This document shows positions 54,791-64,000 of a DNA stretch of 64,000 nt, in pieces. The DNA is taken from positions 1-64,000 of the forward strand of contig NZ_JAGHRA010000016.1 of NCBI RefSeq assembly GCF_017744015.1. Direction: 5' to 3'. The notes under the pieces were generated by a model, which saw nothing but the letters and a program-made list of their open reading frames with translations, searched no databases and had not been told where the DNA came from. Numbering within the stretch: position 1 is the stretch's first letter; every line of letters starts with the position of its first letter. Both the position numbers and the translations under genes were made by a program. The DNA is from Paracoccus sp. R12_2. Its GTDB lineage: Bacteria > Pseudomonadota > Alphaproteobacteria > Rhodobacterales > Rhodobacteraceae.

Positions 54791-55807
54791 ATGCCCGTCA
54801 TGACCGAACCCAAGCTGATCGCAGGCAACGCCAACCAGCCGCTTGCCGCCTCTATCGCCCGCAGGATGTCGATGCATCGCGGCATGAATGTCGGTCTTTG
54901 CGACGCAAGGGTTGAACGCTTCAACGATCAGGAGATCTTCGTCGAGGTGTTCGAGAATGTCCGCGGCGAGGACATGTATATCATCCAGCCGACCTCGAAC
55001 CCGGCCAACGACAACCTGATGGAACTGCTGATCATGGTCGATGCGCTGAAACGCTCATCAGCCGCGCGCATCACCGCCGTGATTCCGTATTTCGGATATG
55101 CGCGTCAGGATCGCCGCGCCAAGGCGCGCACCCCGATCAGCGCCAAGCTGGTTGCAAATCTACTTACCGAGGCCGGGGTGGATCGGGTCCTGACGATGGA
55201 TCTGCATGCCGCTCAGATCCAGGGCTTTTTCGATATTCCGGTTGATAACCTTTATGCGGCGCCGGTCTTCGCGCTGGATGTGCAGCATCATTTCCGTGGC
55301 CGCATGGACGATCTGATGGTCGTCTCGCCCGATGTCGGGGGCGTGGCGCGGGCGCGTGAACTGGCGGCCCGGATCGGTGCGCCCCTGTCCATCGTCGACA
55401 AGCGCCGCGAAAAGGCCGGCGAGATCGCCGAGATGAAGGTGATCGGTGATGTCGCGGGCAAGGCCTGCATCATCGTCGATGACATCTGCGACACTGCCGG
55501 AACGCTGGTCAAGGCAGCGCAGGTGCTGACGGATCAGGGCGCGACCGAGGTGCATGCCTATATCACCCACGGCGTACTGTCCGGCCCCGCGGTTGAACGG
55601 ATCAGCAAATCGGTCATGAAATCGCTTGTCATCACCGATTCCATCCAGCCGACCGAGGCTGTGAAGGCCGCGCCGAATATCCGAATCGTGCCGACCGCGC
55701 CGATGTTCACGCAGGCGATCCTGAACATCTGGAATGGCACATCGGTGTCCAGCCTGTTCGAGACGGACACCCTGCTGCCGATCTACGAAGGTCTGTATTC
55801 GACCTGA
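54791..55807 (+). CDS. prs: Ribose-phosphate pyrophosphokinase
   Basis: A 338-residue PRPP synthase. The catalytic regions [31 protein letters not shown] and the PRPP loop [14 protein letters not shown] are intact. It is monocistronic. Confidence 0.97.
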   Translation: MPVMTEPKLIAGNANQPLAASIARRMSMHRGMNVGLCDARVERFNDQEIFVEVFENVRGEDMYIIQPTSNPANDNLMELLIMVDALKRSSAARITAVIPYFGYARQDRRAKARTPISAKLVANLLTEAGVDRVLTMDLHAAQIQGFFDIPVDNLYAAPVFALDVQHHFRGRMDDLMVVSPDVGGVARARELAARIGAPLSIVDKRREKAGEIAEMKVIGDVAGKACIIVDDICDTAGTLVKAAQVLTDQGATEVHAYITHGVLSGPAVERISKSVMKSLVITDSIQPTEAVKAAPNIRIVPTAPMFTQAILNIWNGTSVSSLFETDTLLPIYEGLYST

Positions 55808-55852
55808 TACCCGCGCGCGCCTGTGCGGCGCGCAGAGATTGGTTGGCGCGCC

Positions 55853-57109
55853 CTACAGCGCGCGCCAGCCGATATCACGGCGGCAGAAGCCTTCGGGCCA
55901 ATCGATGGAATCGACCAGCGCATAGGCCCGGCGATGTGCCTCGGCCAATGACTCTCCGCGGCCGGTGCAGGCAAGGACGCGACCGCCGCTGGCCGTGACC
56001 ATCCCGTCACGTTCGGCCGTTCCGGCATGAAAGACCATCTCGAAACTGCTTTCGCTTATGGTGTTCAGACCATTGATAACAGTGCCTTTCTGATATGATC
56101 CTGGATAGCCTTCAGCCGCCATGACCACGGTCAGCGCGTGATCATCGGCCCAAGTGACAACGGCATCCGAAAGGCGAGCTTCGGCGCAGGCCAGAAGCAG
56201 GTCCAGCACCTGTGCGCCAAGCCGCATCATCAGCGCCTGACATTCAGGGTCGCCGAAGCGAACGTTGTATTCGACCAGCCTTGCCTGTCCCTCATGGATC
56301 ATCAGGCCCGCATAGAGGACGCCCTGGAATGGCGTGCCGCGCCGCGCCATCTCGGCCACGGTGGGGCGGATGATCCGGGCCATCACCTGTTCCTGCAACT
56401 GCGGTGTCAGGATCGGCGCGGGGCTGTAGGCGCCCATGCCGCCGGTATTCGGGCCCGTGTCGCCCGCGCCGACACGCTTGTGATCCTGCGCGGTGCCCAC
56501 GGCCAGGCAATCACTGCCGTCGCACAAGACGAAGAAGCTGGCCTCTTCGCCCGCCATGAATTCCTCGATGACGACCGACATGTCGCCGAATTCCCCGTCG
56601 AAGATGGCGTCGATGGCGGCGTTGGCCTGCTCGACCGTTTCGGCGACCGTCACGCCCTTTCCGGCCGCCAGCCCGTCCGCCTTCACGACGATCGGCGCGC
56701 CCTGTTCGCGGATATGGGCGCGGGCCGATGCGGCATCGCCGAAACGCGCCCATCCTGCGGTCGGCGCGCCACAGGCATCGCAGATTTCCTTGGTGAATGT
56801 CTTCGATGCCTCCAGCTGCGCGGCCTGCTGCGACGGGCCGAAGACCAGAAAACCGGCGGCACGCAACGCGTCCGAGACACCGGCGGCCAGCGGCGCCTCG
56901 GGTCCGATCACGACGAAGTCGATCGCATTTTCCTCTGCGAACAAAAGCACTTCGCTGCGAGAATTTATGTCAAGACTTGCACAGCGCGCGACCTCGGCGA
57001 TGCCGGCATTTCCGGGCGCGACGATCAGCCGGTCGCATTTCGGGTTCTGCCGGATCGCCCATGCCAGCGCATGTTCGCGACCGCCGCCGCCCAGGATCAG
57101 GATGTTCAT
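55853..57109 (-). CDS. purD: Phosphoribosylamine-glycine ligase
   Basis: A 418-residue ATP-grasp enzyme of purine synthesis. It begins MNILILGGGGREHALAWAI; the ATP-grasp part has VKADGLAAGKGV and NTGGMGAYSPAP; VRFGDPECQ binds the substrate. The ATG at 57109 is chosen because the family starts here. It is divergent from xseA with 62 bases between. Confidence 0.97.
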   Translation of the reverse strand: MNILILGGGGREHALAWAIRQNPKCDRLIVAPGNAGIAEVARCASLDINSRSEVLLFAEENAIDFVVIGPEAPLAAGVSDALRAAGFLVFGPSQQAAQLEASKTFTKEICDACGAPTAGWARFGDAASARAHIREQGAPIVVKADGLAAGKGVTVAETVEQANAAIDAIFDGEFGDMSVVIEEFMAGEEASFFVLCDGSDCLAVGTAQDHKRVGAGDTGPNTGGMGAYSPAPILTPQLQEQVMARIIRPTVAEMARRGTPFQGVLYAGLMIHEGQARLVEYNVRFGDPECQALMMRLGAQVLDLLLACAEARLSDAVVTWADDHALTVVMAAEGYPGSYQKGTVINGLNTISESSFEMVFHAGTAERDGMVTASGGRVLACTGRGESLAEAHRRAYALVDSIDWPEGFCRRDIGWRAL

Positions 57110-57171
57110 CTGCCGCCCTTTCGCTTGACTTCCGGGCGTTCTAGTCTGGCCGGCGAAGGGGAACAAGACGC

Positions 57172-58728
57172 ATGGATCTGCTGGAAGACGCGCCGGGCAG
57201 CAATGCCCATGAATTCACTGTCACGGAACTGTCGGGGGCGGTGAAACGCAGCATCGAGGACGGCTTCGGGCGTGTCCGGGTGCGCGGAGAGATCGGACGC
57301 GTGTCGCGGCCCGGCTCGGGGCATCTGTATTTCGATCTGAAGGATGATCGCGCCGTGCTTGCGGCGGTGACGTGGAAAGGTCAGGCGGCGCGTCTGACCC
57401 AACGACCCGAGGAGGGGATGGAAGTCATCGCGACAGGGCGCATGACGACGTTTCCCGGCCAGTCCAAATACCAGCTGATCGTCGATCAGATCGAACCCGC
57501 CGGTGTGGGCGCGCTGATGGCCATGCTGGAAAAACGCCGCAAGGCGCTGGCCGCCGAAGGTCTGTTCGATCAGGATCGCAAACGCGCCTTGCCATACCTG
57601 CCGAAGGTGATCGGGGTGGTGACCTCGCCTTCGGGGGCCGTGATCCGCGACATCCTGCATCGGCTGCGCGACCGGTTTCCGACCCGCGTGCTGATCTGGC
57701 CCGTTGCGGTTCAGGGCGAGGCATGCGCGGGCCAGGTGGCTGCGGCGATCCGGGGCTTCAACGACCTGCCGGAATCTGGCCCGCTGCCGCGCCCGGACCT
57801 GCTGATCGTGGCGCGTGGCGGCGGCAGCCTAGAGGATCTGTGGGGTTTCAACGAGGAGATCGTCGTTCGCGCCGCCGCCGACAGCCGAATTCCGCTGATC
57901 TCGGCGGTCGGTCACGAAACAGATACGACGCTGATCGATTTTGCCTCGGATCGCCGCGCGCCCACGCCCACCGCCGCAGCCGAGATCGCCGTGCCGGTGC
58001 GGTCCGATCTGGCCGCGCGACTGGTCGAGGCAGGTGCCCGAATGACCCGTGCCGGCGCCACGCGGATCGACCGGCCGCGTCAACGGATCCGGGATCTGGC
58101 CCGCGCGATGGGGCGCCCTTCCGCGTTGACCGAGGGCGCGCGGCAACGGCTGGACCTGTGGGGCACAAGGCTGGAACCGGCGTTGCGCGGTTTGGTCCGG
58201 GCGCGGCGGCAATATCTTCTGTCCCGGCCCATGCCCGCCGCGACGCTGCGCCAGTTCACCGCAGCGCGCCGTCACGATCTGGATCGCGCCGCCATGCGGC
58301 TGGACGTGGTGGGCGCGCGCCGACTGGACCGCCGCCGCGATCGCCTTTCGGGGCTGAACGAACGGCTTGAGGCGTCGTTGGCGCGGGCCGCCGGAACCTC
58401 GCGCAAGGCGTTGACCCAGCAGGCGGAACGGCTGGATCTGATCCTTCGCCGGTTGGAACATGCCGGAACGCGCATGGTTGCTGTCCGCCGCGATGCGCTG
58501 CACAGGCTGGATCGGACCCGCCAGACCCTTGGCTATCACGAGACGCTGAAACGCGGCTTCGCGGTCGTTCACGGTGCTGATGGGTTGCTGACCGCGGCCG
58601 AACAGGCGCGGACCGCTGCCCGGTTCGAGATTGAATTTGCCGATGGCCGTGTCGCGGCGTTGCCCGAAACCGCCCCGCCAAAGCCCGCGCGCAAGCGCAA
58701 GCCGCCCGAGCAGAAAACGCTGTTCTAG
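57172..58728 (+). CDS. xseA: Exodeoxyribonuclease VII large subunit
   Basis: A 518-residue nuclease subunit with an N-terminal OB fold (VRGEIGRVSRPGSGHLYFDL), the catalytic core RGGGSLEDLWGFNEE and GHETDTTLIDFASD, then a long Arg-rich helical region. xseB is not adjacent. Confidence 0.96.
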   Translation: MDLLEDAPGSNAHEFTVTELSGAVKRSIEDGFGRVRVRGEIGRVSRPGSGHLYFDLKDDRAVLAAVTWKGQAARLTQRPEEGMEVIATGRMTTFPGQSKYQLIVDQIEPAGVGALMAMLEKRRKALAAEGLFDQDRKRALPYLPKVIGVVTSPSGAVIRDILHRLRDRFPTRVLIWPVAVQGEACAGQVAAAIRGFNDLPESGPLPRPDLLIVARGGGSLEDLWGFNEEIVVRAAADSRIPLISAVGHETDTTLIDFASDRRAPTPTAAAEIAVPVRSDLAARLVEAGARMTRAGATRIDRPRQRIRDLARAMGRPSALTEGARQRLDLWGTRLEPALRGLVRARRQYLLSRPMPAATLRQFTAARRHDLDRAAMRLDVVGARRLDRRRDRLSGLNERLEASLARAAGTSRKALTQQAERLDLILRRLEHAGTRMVAVRRDALHRLDRTRQTLGYHETLKRGFAVVHGADGLLTAAEQARTAARFEIEFADGRVAALPETAPPKPARKRKPPEQKTLF

Positions 58729-58735
58729 GCGCGCA

Positions 58736-59926
58736 TCAGGCCTGCTGCGGGCGCATGGTCAGCCAGATCAGCGCCGCCCCGGCCAGGACCAGGAAGGGCA
58801 GCATCGCCAGGTTGACCGCGCTCCATCCGGCCTGGGCCGAACCGCCAAGGCAATTCATCAGCCCGCCCGACGACAGCGAGGCCAGAAACACGCCGCCGAA
58901 CACGAACAGGTCGTTGACACCCTGCACGCGGCCGCGCTCTTCGGGGCGATGGGCGCGGGTCAGCATGGCCGTTGCGCCGATATAGCCGAAATTCCAACCG
59001 ATCCCCAGCAGCACCAGCGCCCCGAAGAAATGGCCAAGCTGTACCCCGGACAGGGCCACGGCCCCGGCGCAGGCAAGAATGACAAGGCCTAGCCCGACGA
59101 TCCGTTCGGCCCCAAACCGCGCGATCAGCGCGCCGGTGAAAAAGCTGGGCGCGAACATCGCCAGGACATGCGCGCTGACGATATCGGCGGCATTGTCGGG
59201 GGCGAAACCGCAGCCGACCACCGCCAGCGGGGTCGAGGTCATCACCAGGTTCATCAGCGCGTATGAAACCATCCCGCAGATCATCGCGACACCGATCTGG
59301 GGTGTCCGCAGCAGTTCCAGCATCGGACGTCCCGGCGATTGGCCCGGTTCCGGCGCTGGCGGCTTCGGGATGTCGAGGAACGCGAACAGGAATGGTCCCA
59401 GAAGGTTCAGACCGATGATCGCCAGATAGCTGGCCATGAAGGGAACTGCGGTCAGATTGTCGGTGGTCCGCACGATCATCGGCCCGATGATCGCAGAGGC
59501 AAGCCCGCCCGCCATCACCCAGGATATCGCGCGGGGGGCAAAGTCCTGGTCCGCCGTGTCGGTCGCGGCAAAGCGAAAGAACCCCTGCGCGGACATGTAA
59601 ATGCCGCTCAGCAGTGATCCCAGCAGGAACAGGGCAAAGGATCCGTACCACAGCCCGGCGGCCGCGATGGCTGCGCCAAGTCCGCTGGCTGTCACGGCCA
59701 GCAGAAAACCCGCGCGGCGTCCATGATGCTGCATGAAGCGCGCCAGTGGTCGCGCGGCGATCGCCGAACCCAGCACGATCATCGAGATCGGCAGCGTGGC
59801 CAAGCATGCATTCGGCGCCAGAATCTGTCCGGCAAGGCCACCGATGATGAAATTGACGGGCATCTGCGCGCCCAGAATGGCTTGCGCCGCGACCAGAACC
59901 GCGACGTTGCGATGTGCCCTGTCCAT
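58736..59926 (-). CDS. MFS transporter linked to eda
   Basis: A 396-residue protein with twelve predicted membrane helices. Its gene starts 14 bases after eda, so they form an operon. AHRPEERGRVQGVNDLFVF is the type of loop found in MFS proteins near sugar-acid genes. The substrate is unknown; a sugar or sugar-acid importer/exporter is suggested by the neighbour. Confidence 0.85.
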   Translation of the reverse strand: MDRAHRNVAVLVAAQAILGAQMPVNFIIGGLAGQILAPNACLATLPISMIVLGSAIAARPLARFMQHHGRRAGFLLAVTASGLGAAIAAAGLWYGSFALFLLGSLLSGIYMSAQGFFRFAATDTADQDFAPRAISWVMAGGLASAIIGPMIVRTTDNLTAVPFMASYLAIIGLNLLGPFLFAFLDIPKPPAPEPGQSPGRPMLELLRTPQIGVAMICGMVSYALMNLVMTSTPLAVVGCGFAPDNAADIVSAHVLAMFAPSFFTGALIARFGAERIVGLGLVILACAGAVALSGVQLGHFFGALVLLGIGWNFGYIGATAMLTRAHRPEERGRVQGVNDLFVFGGVFLASLSSGGLMNCLGGSAQAGWSAVNLAMLPFLVLAGAALIWLTMRPQQA

Positions 59927-59940
59927 GATCCTGCGCCCGT

Positions 59941-60585
59941 TCAGTCCCTGCGCAGCGCCGCCGCGGTGCGGGCCCGGCCTTCGATCGCGGACCAGTTGCC
60001 ATCGGCCACGTCCTGATCGGTCACGATCCAGCTGCCGCCGACGCAGACCACGTTGGGCAGTGAAAGATAGCTGTGGGCATTGTCGGGCGATACACCGCCG
60101 GTCGGGCAGAAACTGATCGTCGGCAACGGACCTGCAAGGGATTTCAGTGCCGGCGCGCCGCCGACAGCCTCGGCGGGAAAGAATTTCAGCATGTCGAACC
60201 CGGCATCTGCCGCCCGCATCACCTCGGATGCGGTGACGGCGCCGGGCAGAAGCGGCAGTTCCAGATCGGCGCAGGCATCGATCAGCCGGTCGGTCAGCCC
60301 GGGCGAAACCGCGAACTTGGCGCCCGCGTCCTTGGCGCGCTTGGCGTCGTCGGGGGTCAGCACGGTGCCGGCCCCGACCTGGCCACCCTCGACCCCCGCC
60401 ATCTGGCGGATCGCGTCCAGCGCGGCATCGGAACGCAGCGTCACCTCCAGCACAGGCAATCCGCCCGAAACCAGCGCACGGGCAAGATCCGCGGCTTTCG
60501 TGGCATCCTTGATCACGATGACCGGAATCACCGGAGCCATCTGGCACAAGGCGCGGGATTTCTGCGATTGTTGCTGCGGGGTCAT
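59941..60585 (-). CDS. eda: 2-dehydro-3-deoxy-phosphogluconate aldolase
   Basis: A 214-residue KDPG/KHG aldolase of the Entner-Doudoroff route. The base Glu is in VLEVTLR, the Schiff-base Lys is in DMLKFFPAE, and CPTGGVSPDN binds the phosphate. The ATG at 60585 follows AGAGG; edd is not adjacent. Confidence 0.95.
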   Translation of the reverse strand: MTPQQQSQKSRALCQMAPVIPVIVIKDATKAADLARALVSGGLPVLEVTLRSDAALDAIRQMAGVEGGQVGAGTVLTPDDAKRAKDAGAKFAVSPGLTDRLIDACADLELPLLPGAVTASEVMRAADAGFDMLKFFPAEAVGGAPALKSLAGPLPTISFCPTGGVSPDNAHSYLSLPNVVCVGGSWIVTDQDVADGNWSAIEGRARTAAALRRD

Positions 60586-60717
60586 GGCGGTGCCTCTGTC
60601 TTGCATGTCAGCCGCAACCTGACCCCACTCGACCTTGGATGCAAGAAGATTGCCAGTCTGCCGCCGTCCTGTGGTGAAATTTTGTTAACGCTATCGGCGG
60701 CGCGTCCGCTGGTCTGG

Positions 60718-61380
60718 TCAGAGCGGCATCTGGCGAAACACGGTCAGGACCGCACCGTAATGCGCGGCCGCCGCTGCAACCACGAAACCGTGCCAGATCG
60801 CGTTCTGAAAGCGCAGCCGTTCCCAGACGTGAAAGATCACCCCGGCGGAATAGATGACGCCGCCGACAACGATCAGGATCACGGAAAGCGGTGGCAGATG
60901 CGCCGCGATGGGGCCGATGGCGACCAGCCCGCTCCAACCCATCAGCAGATACAGAATGACTGCCAGCCGGTCATGGCGGCCGGGCAGGGCGCATTTCAGG
61001 GTGACGCCCAGCCCCGCCATCGTCCAGATCGCCACAAGCATCGCAAAGACCACCGGATGGCCGATCCCGGGCTGCAGGAACGGCGTATAGGTCGCGGCGA
61101 TCAGGATGAAGATCGCCGAATGATCCAACCGGCGCATGATCCATTTGGCGCGTGAGGGCGGCAGCATGTTATAGATGAATGACACCGCCAGCGCGCCCAC
61201 CAGCCCCAGCCCATAGACCCATGCGGCAAGCTGTGCGCCGGTGCTGCCCCAGGCGCTGGCCTGCAGGATCAGGACGGCTGTGCCGATCAGCGCCAGCAGC
61301 ACGCCGATCGCATGAACGATGCCGTCGGCCAGAAGCTCTTGAAAGTCGTAATGTCTGCCGAATTTGAACTGGCTGCTCAT
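60718..61380 (-). CDS. Hemolysin III family membrane protein
   Basis: A 220-residue protein with seven predicted membrane helices. The family motifs are ADGIVHAIGV at the start and LDHSAIFILIAATYTPF in the middle, with HVWERLRFQNAIWHGFV at the end. It belongs to the YqfA/PAQR-like group; the name does not imply hemolysis. The ATG at 61380 is preferred over a TTG at 61398. Confidence 0.92.
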   Translation of the reverse strand: MSSQFKFGRHYDFQELLADGIVHAIGVLLALIGTAVLILQASAWGSTGAQLAAWVYGLGLVGALAVSFIYNMLPPSRAKWIMRRLDHSAIFILIAATYTPFLQPGIGHPVVFAMLVAIWTMAGLGVTLKCALPGRHDRLAVILYLLMGWSGLVAIGPIAAHLPPLSVILIVVGGVIYSAGVIFHVWERLRFQNAIWHGFVVAAAAAHYGAVLTVFRQMPL

Positions 61381-61677
61381 CTGGGTCTGGGCCTGCAAGG
61401 CTGAAACTGCGTCATGAGGTGATGATGAAGGCGAGGTCGCCGGGGTTCAATTGGTTCTTTTGGTCAAGGCGCGTGCGGGCGCGCGAATGCCGCTTATCGC
61501 GCATCCTGCACCAGAATTCGCGGCGTTGCCCCTTGCATTGCGCGGCCGCAGGGTCTATCTGCGCGCTCACTTCACAGGCAGGGGAGGGCTTTGCGGACAG
61601 ACATCCCGCAAGGTCCACCGGTTGAGGCAAAAGCCTTCAGAACCCCTGCCAAGGCGCAAACCGGAAAGGACATGGAT

Positions 61678-62475
61678 ATGGCGCTTCCCGAATTTTCCCT
61701 GCGTCAGCTTTTGGAAGCTGGCGTTCACTATGGTCACCAGACGCAACGCTGGAATCCGCGCATGGCGGAATTCATCTATGGCGACCGCAACGGCATCCAC
61801 ATCGTCGATTTGACGCAGACCGTCCAGATGCTGGACGCGGCACTGCAGGTCGTGCGTGACACCGTCGCCAAGGGCGGCCGCGTGCTGTTCGTCGGCACCA
61901 AGCGTCAGGCGCAGAAGCCGATCGCCGATGCGGCCGAACGTTCGGCGCAGTTCTACATGAACCATCGCTGGCTGGGTGGCACGCTGACCAACTGGAAAAC
62001 GGTCAGCCAGTCGATCAATCGCCTGAAGGCGATCGACGAGACGATGGCCGCCGGTGCCGAAGGCATGACCAAGAAAGAGCGTCTTGGTCTGGAACGCGAG
62101 CAGGCCAAGCTGCAGGCCTCGCTGGGTGGTATCCGCGACATGGGCGGCCTGCCGGACCTGCTGTTCGTGATCGACGTGAACAAGGAAGACCTGGCGATCC
62201 TGGAAGCCAAGAAACTGGGTATCCCGGTCGTCGCTGTCGTCGATACCAACTGCTCGCCCGATGGCGTTGACTACATCATCCCGGGCAACGATGACGCTGC
62301 TCGTGCCATCTCGCTGTATTGCGATCTGGCCAGCCGCGCCGCCCTGGACGGCATGACCGCGCAGATGGGCGCGGCGGGCGTTGATGTCGGTGCTCTGGCA
62401 GAGACCGCCGAAGAAACGCTGGACGACGGCGAGGCGGAGGCAAAAGCCGACGAGCAGGCCACCGCCGACGCCTGA
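61678..62475 (+). CDS. rpsB: 30S ribosomal protein S2
   Basis: A 265-residue S2 with [20 protein letters not shown], the [10 protein letters not shown] segment, and an Ala/Glu-rich C-terminal tail. The second of two close ATGs is chosen because GGAAAGGA ends seven bases before it. It leads the rpsB-tsf operon. Confidence 0.97.
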   Translation: MALPEFSLRQLLEAGVHYGHQTQRWNPRMAEFIYGDRNGIHIVDLTQTVQMLDAALQVVRDTVAKGGRVLFVGTKRQAQKPIADAAERSAQFYMNHRWLGGTLTNWKTVSQSINRLKAIDETMAAGAEGMTKKERLGLEREQAKLQASLGGIRDMGGLPDLLFVIDVNKEDLAILEAKKLGIPVVAVVDTNCSPDGVDYIIPGNDDAARAISLYCDLASRAALDGMTAQMGAAGVDVGALAETAEETLDDGEAEAKADEQATADA

Positions 62476-62518
62476 TCCGGTTCACGGATCGAATTTTACC
62501 GTATGTTTACGGAATTGT

Positions 62519-62548
62519 CGTCAGGCGGGGATATTCCCCCGCCTGACG
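62519..62548 (+). other. Intercistronic hairpin between rpsB and tsf
   Basis: CGTCAGGCGGGG pairs perfectly with CCCCGCCTGACG (12 bp) across a six-base loop. No T-run follows, so it is not a full terminator. It may be an attenuator or an RNA-processing/stability site in the operon. Confidence 0.6.
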
Positions 62549-62570
62549 TGTCGAACAAAGGAGACGGATC

Positions 62571-63449
62571 ATGGCTATCACCGCCGCGATGGTGAAAGAG
62601 CTGCGCGAAAGCACCGGCGCAGGGATGATGGATGCCAAGAAGGCGCTGACCGAAACGGACGGCGACATGCAGGCCGCGCAGGACTGGCTGCGCACCAAGG
62701 GTCTGGCGAAAGCCGCCAAGAAATCCGGACGCGTCGCCGCCGAGGGGCTGGTTGCCGTCGCCGTGCGTGATGGCAAGGGTGTCGCGGTCGAAGTGAACTC
62801 GGAAACCGACTTCGTTGCCAAGAACGAAGAATTCCAGAACATGGTCCGCAAGATCGCCGGTGCCGCGCTGGACGCCGGTGACGTCGAGGCGCTGAAGGCA
62901 GCGCCGCTGGACGGCAAGACCGTCGCCGATGTCGTGACCGATGCCATCGCCAAGATCGGCGAGAACATGACCCTGCGCCGGATGTCCACGGTCGAGGCGC
63001 CGCTGGTGGTGTCCTATGTCCACAACTCCGCTGCCGACGGCATGGGCAAGATCGGCGTGCTGGTCGGCCTGGACGGCGGCAACGAGGAAATCGGTCGCCA
63101 GATCGCGATGCATGTCGCAGCCACCGCGCCCGCCTCGCTTGGTCAGGACGACCTTGACCCGGCACTGGTCGAGCGTGAGAAGCAGGTTCTGACCGAACAG
63201 GCCCGCGAGTCCGGCAAGCCCGAGGCCGTGATCGAGAAGATGATCGAAGGCCGGATGAAGAAATTCTTCGAAGAGGTCACGCTGACCGGTCAGAAATTCG
63301 TCATCAATCCCGATATCACCGTCGAGGAGGCTGCGAAGGAAGCTGGCGCCAAGATCGTGGGCTTCGCCCGTGTCGAAGTCGGCGAAGGCATCGAGAAGCG
63401 CGAAGAGGATTTCGCGGCAGAGGTCGCCAAGACGCTTGGCGGTTCCTGA
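62571..63449 (+). CDS. tsf: Translation elongation factor Ts
   Basis: A 292-residue nucleotide exchange factor for EF-Tu. [20 protein letters not shown] and the [10 protein letters not shown] segment are the family signatures. It is preceded by AAAGGAGA. Confidence 0.97.
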   Translation: MAITAAMVKELRESTGAGMMDAKKALTETDGDMQAAQDWLRTKGLAKAAKKSGRVAAEGLVAVAVRDGKGVAVEVNSETDFVAKNEEFQNMVRKIAGAALDAGDVEALKAAPLDGKTVADVVTDAIAKIGENMTLRRMSTVEAPLVVSYVHNSAADGMGKIGVLVGLDGGNEEIGRQIAMHVAATAPASLGQDDLDPALVEREKQVLTEQARESGKPEAVIEKMIEGRMKKFFEEVTLTGQKFVINPDITVEEAAKEAGAKIVGFARVEVGEGIEKREEDFAAEVAKTLGGS

Positions 63450-63486
63450 TCCCGACAAGCTTTCGGGAACATCGTGAAACGAACAG

Positions 63487-63520
63487 GACGCCGGCCGGCA
63501 AGGCCGGCGTCTTTCCGTTT
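63487..63520 (+). terminator. Terminator after tsf
   Basis: GACGCCGGCC at 63487-63496 pairs with GGCCGGCGTC at 63502-63511 across GGCAA, followed by TTTCCGTTT. Confidence 0.85.
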
Positions 63521-63771
63521 CAGGCGACCATGCGCGTAGCTGATGCCGGATCACACCCATTGATGACGCCGCCCCGCCGCGCGGCGCGAAGCCGGCGACA
63601 GAGCGGCCGGGACAAGCCCATGGTGCCGATCCGGGCAACAATCGGATCCTGCGGCACCGCGTTCCTGGCGCCCGAAAGCACCATCACTCATGGAACGGCA
63701 CAGGTTAACGCCTTTCGCGCGGACGAATGAAAGTCGGGAAATCCATACCTGTGCTGGGGTTTCGGCCTTCC
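63521..63771. other. Intergenic region after tsf, no gene seen
   Basis: No frame here has a plausible start and recognisable sequence. Confidence 0.5.
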
Positions 63772-64000
63772 TTATGCGAAAAGCTGCTGCGTCAGATGCG
63801 CCGTCAGAATGGCTTGTCCGGTGTTTCTTGCGCCAACCGCGTCGCGGGCGAGGCGAAGATGCTTCTCGACGGTTGCGGCCGAGATGCCCAGGATGATCGC
63901 AGTTTCGGCCACGGTCTTGCCGGCCGAACTCCATTCCAGAACCTGAATCTGACGCTCGGTCAGACGTGGCACAAAAGTCGGGCGCCGGATCGAAGCCATC
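63772..64000 (-). CDS. LuxR-type transcriptional regulator, C-terminal part (cut by window edge)
   Basis: At least 75 residues ending in a LuxR helix-turn-helix: LTERQIQVLEWSSAGKTVAE, then AIILGISAATVEKHLRLAR. The frame is open to the window edge, and the Met at 63999 looks internal. The N-terminal sensing domain (autoinducer-binding or receiver) is therefore probably outside. Confidence 0.8.
   Translation of the reverse strand, partial: MASIRRPTFVPRLTERQIQVLEWSSAGKTVAETAIILGISAATVEKHLRLARDAVGARNTGQAILTAHLTQQLFA

Noticed and set aside
59927..60547. Extension of the MFS frame over eda
   Set aside because: It is an out-of-frame reading of eda; the membrane protein begins at 59926.
63530..63730. 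Small plus-strand frame after tsf
   Set aside because: No ribosome-binding site or recognisable sequence.

Overview
The window looks like a chromosomal segment of a GC-rich alphaproteobacterium of the Rhodobacterales, most likely Paracoccus or a close relative. The signs are the atpHAGDC operon without the Fo genes, the dnaX-ebfC-recR run, glcDEF, a ROSE-type leader in front of an Hsp20 gene, and REP-like elements carrying a CTTTGCCYAAATAC core.

Positions 1-11430 form a genomic island. Its left edge in the window is the end of an IS66-family element (up to 126). This element cuts a gene whose first 35 codons look like the N-terminus of a phage-type integrase (127-232). An excisionase-like HTH gene (260-517) lies just upstream of that gene. 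The right edge is the 3' end of a tRNA-Arg(TCT) gene (11430-11506), a classic integration site. In between sits a defence module: vsr and a C5-cytosine methyltransferase gene, divergent, then a tightly coupled minus-strand operon. In transcription order this operon encodes a Z1-domain SF2-type ATPase, a PD-(D/E)XK nuclease, a MutL/MORC-like GHKL ATPase and two proteins of unknown function. This resembles the MutL-Z1-methylase systems predicted by Iyer and colleagues and the Mza system of Gao and colleagues, but no AIPR component is visible. Between the operon and the tRNA lie a decayed SbcD-like exonuclease fragment and about 1 kb without a convincing gene.

Positions 11797-24182 are metabolic and cell-surface genes: an aldehyde dehydrogenase, adenine deaminase, and a coupled PLP-decarboxylase / acyl carrier protein / AMP-ligase / hexapeptide acyltransferase set. 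Next to this set are a GT61-like glycosyltransferase and a periplasmic SGNH esterase, which together suggest decoration of a surface polysaccharide. A class IV aminotransferase with an unusual active site and a secreted TAP-type peptidase follow.

Positions 24264-38805 hold hisBH, a KtrAB-type potassium uptake pair, a BCCT transporter, zapA with a coiled-coil neighbour, small envelope genes, an MFS exporter, glycolate oxidase glcDEF, and a small heat shock gene under an apparent RNA thermometer.

Positions 38900-64000 are core housekeeping: recR, ebfC, dnaX, a TerB/J-domain protein, clpA, gloB, the F1 ATP synthase operon, an H-type lectin gene, prs, purD, xseA, eda with an MFS gene, a hemolysin III homologue, rpsB-tsf, and the C-terminal part of a LuxR-type regulator cut by the window edge.
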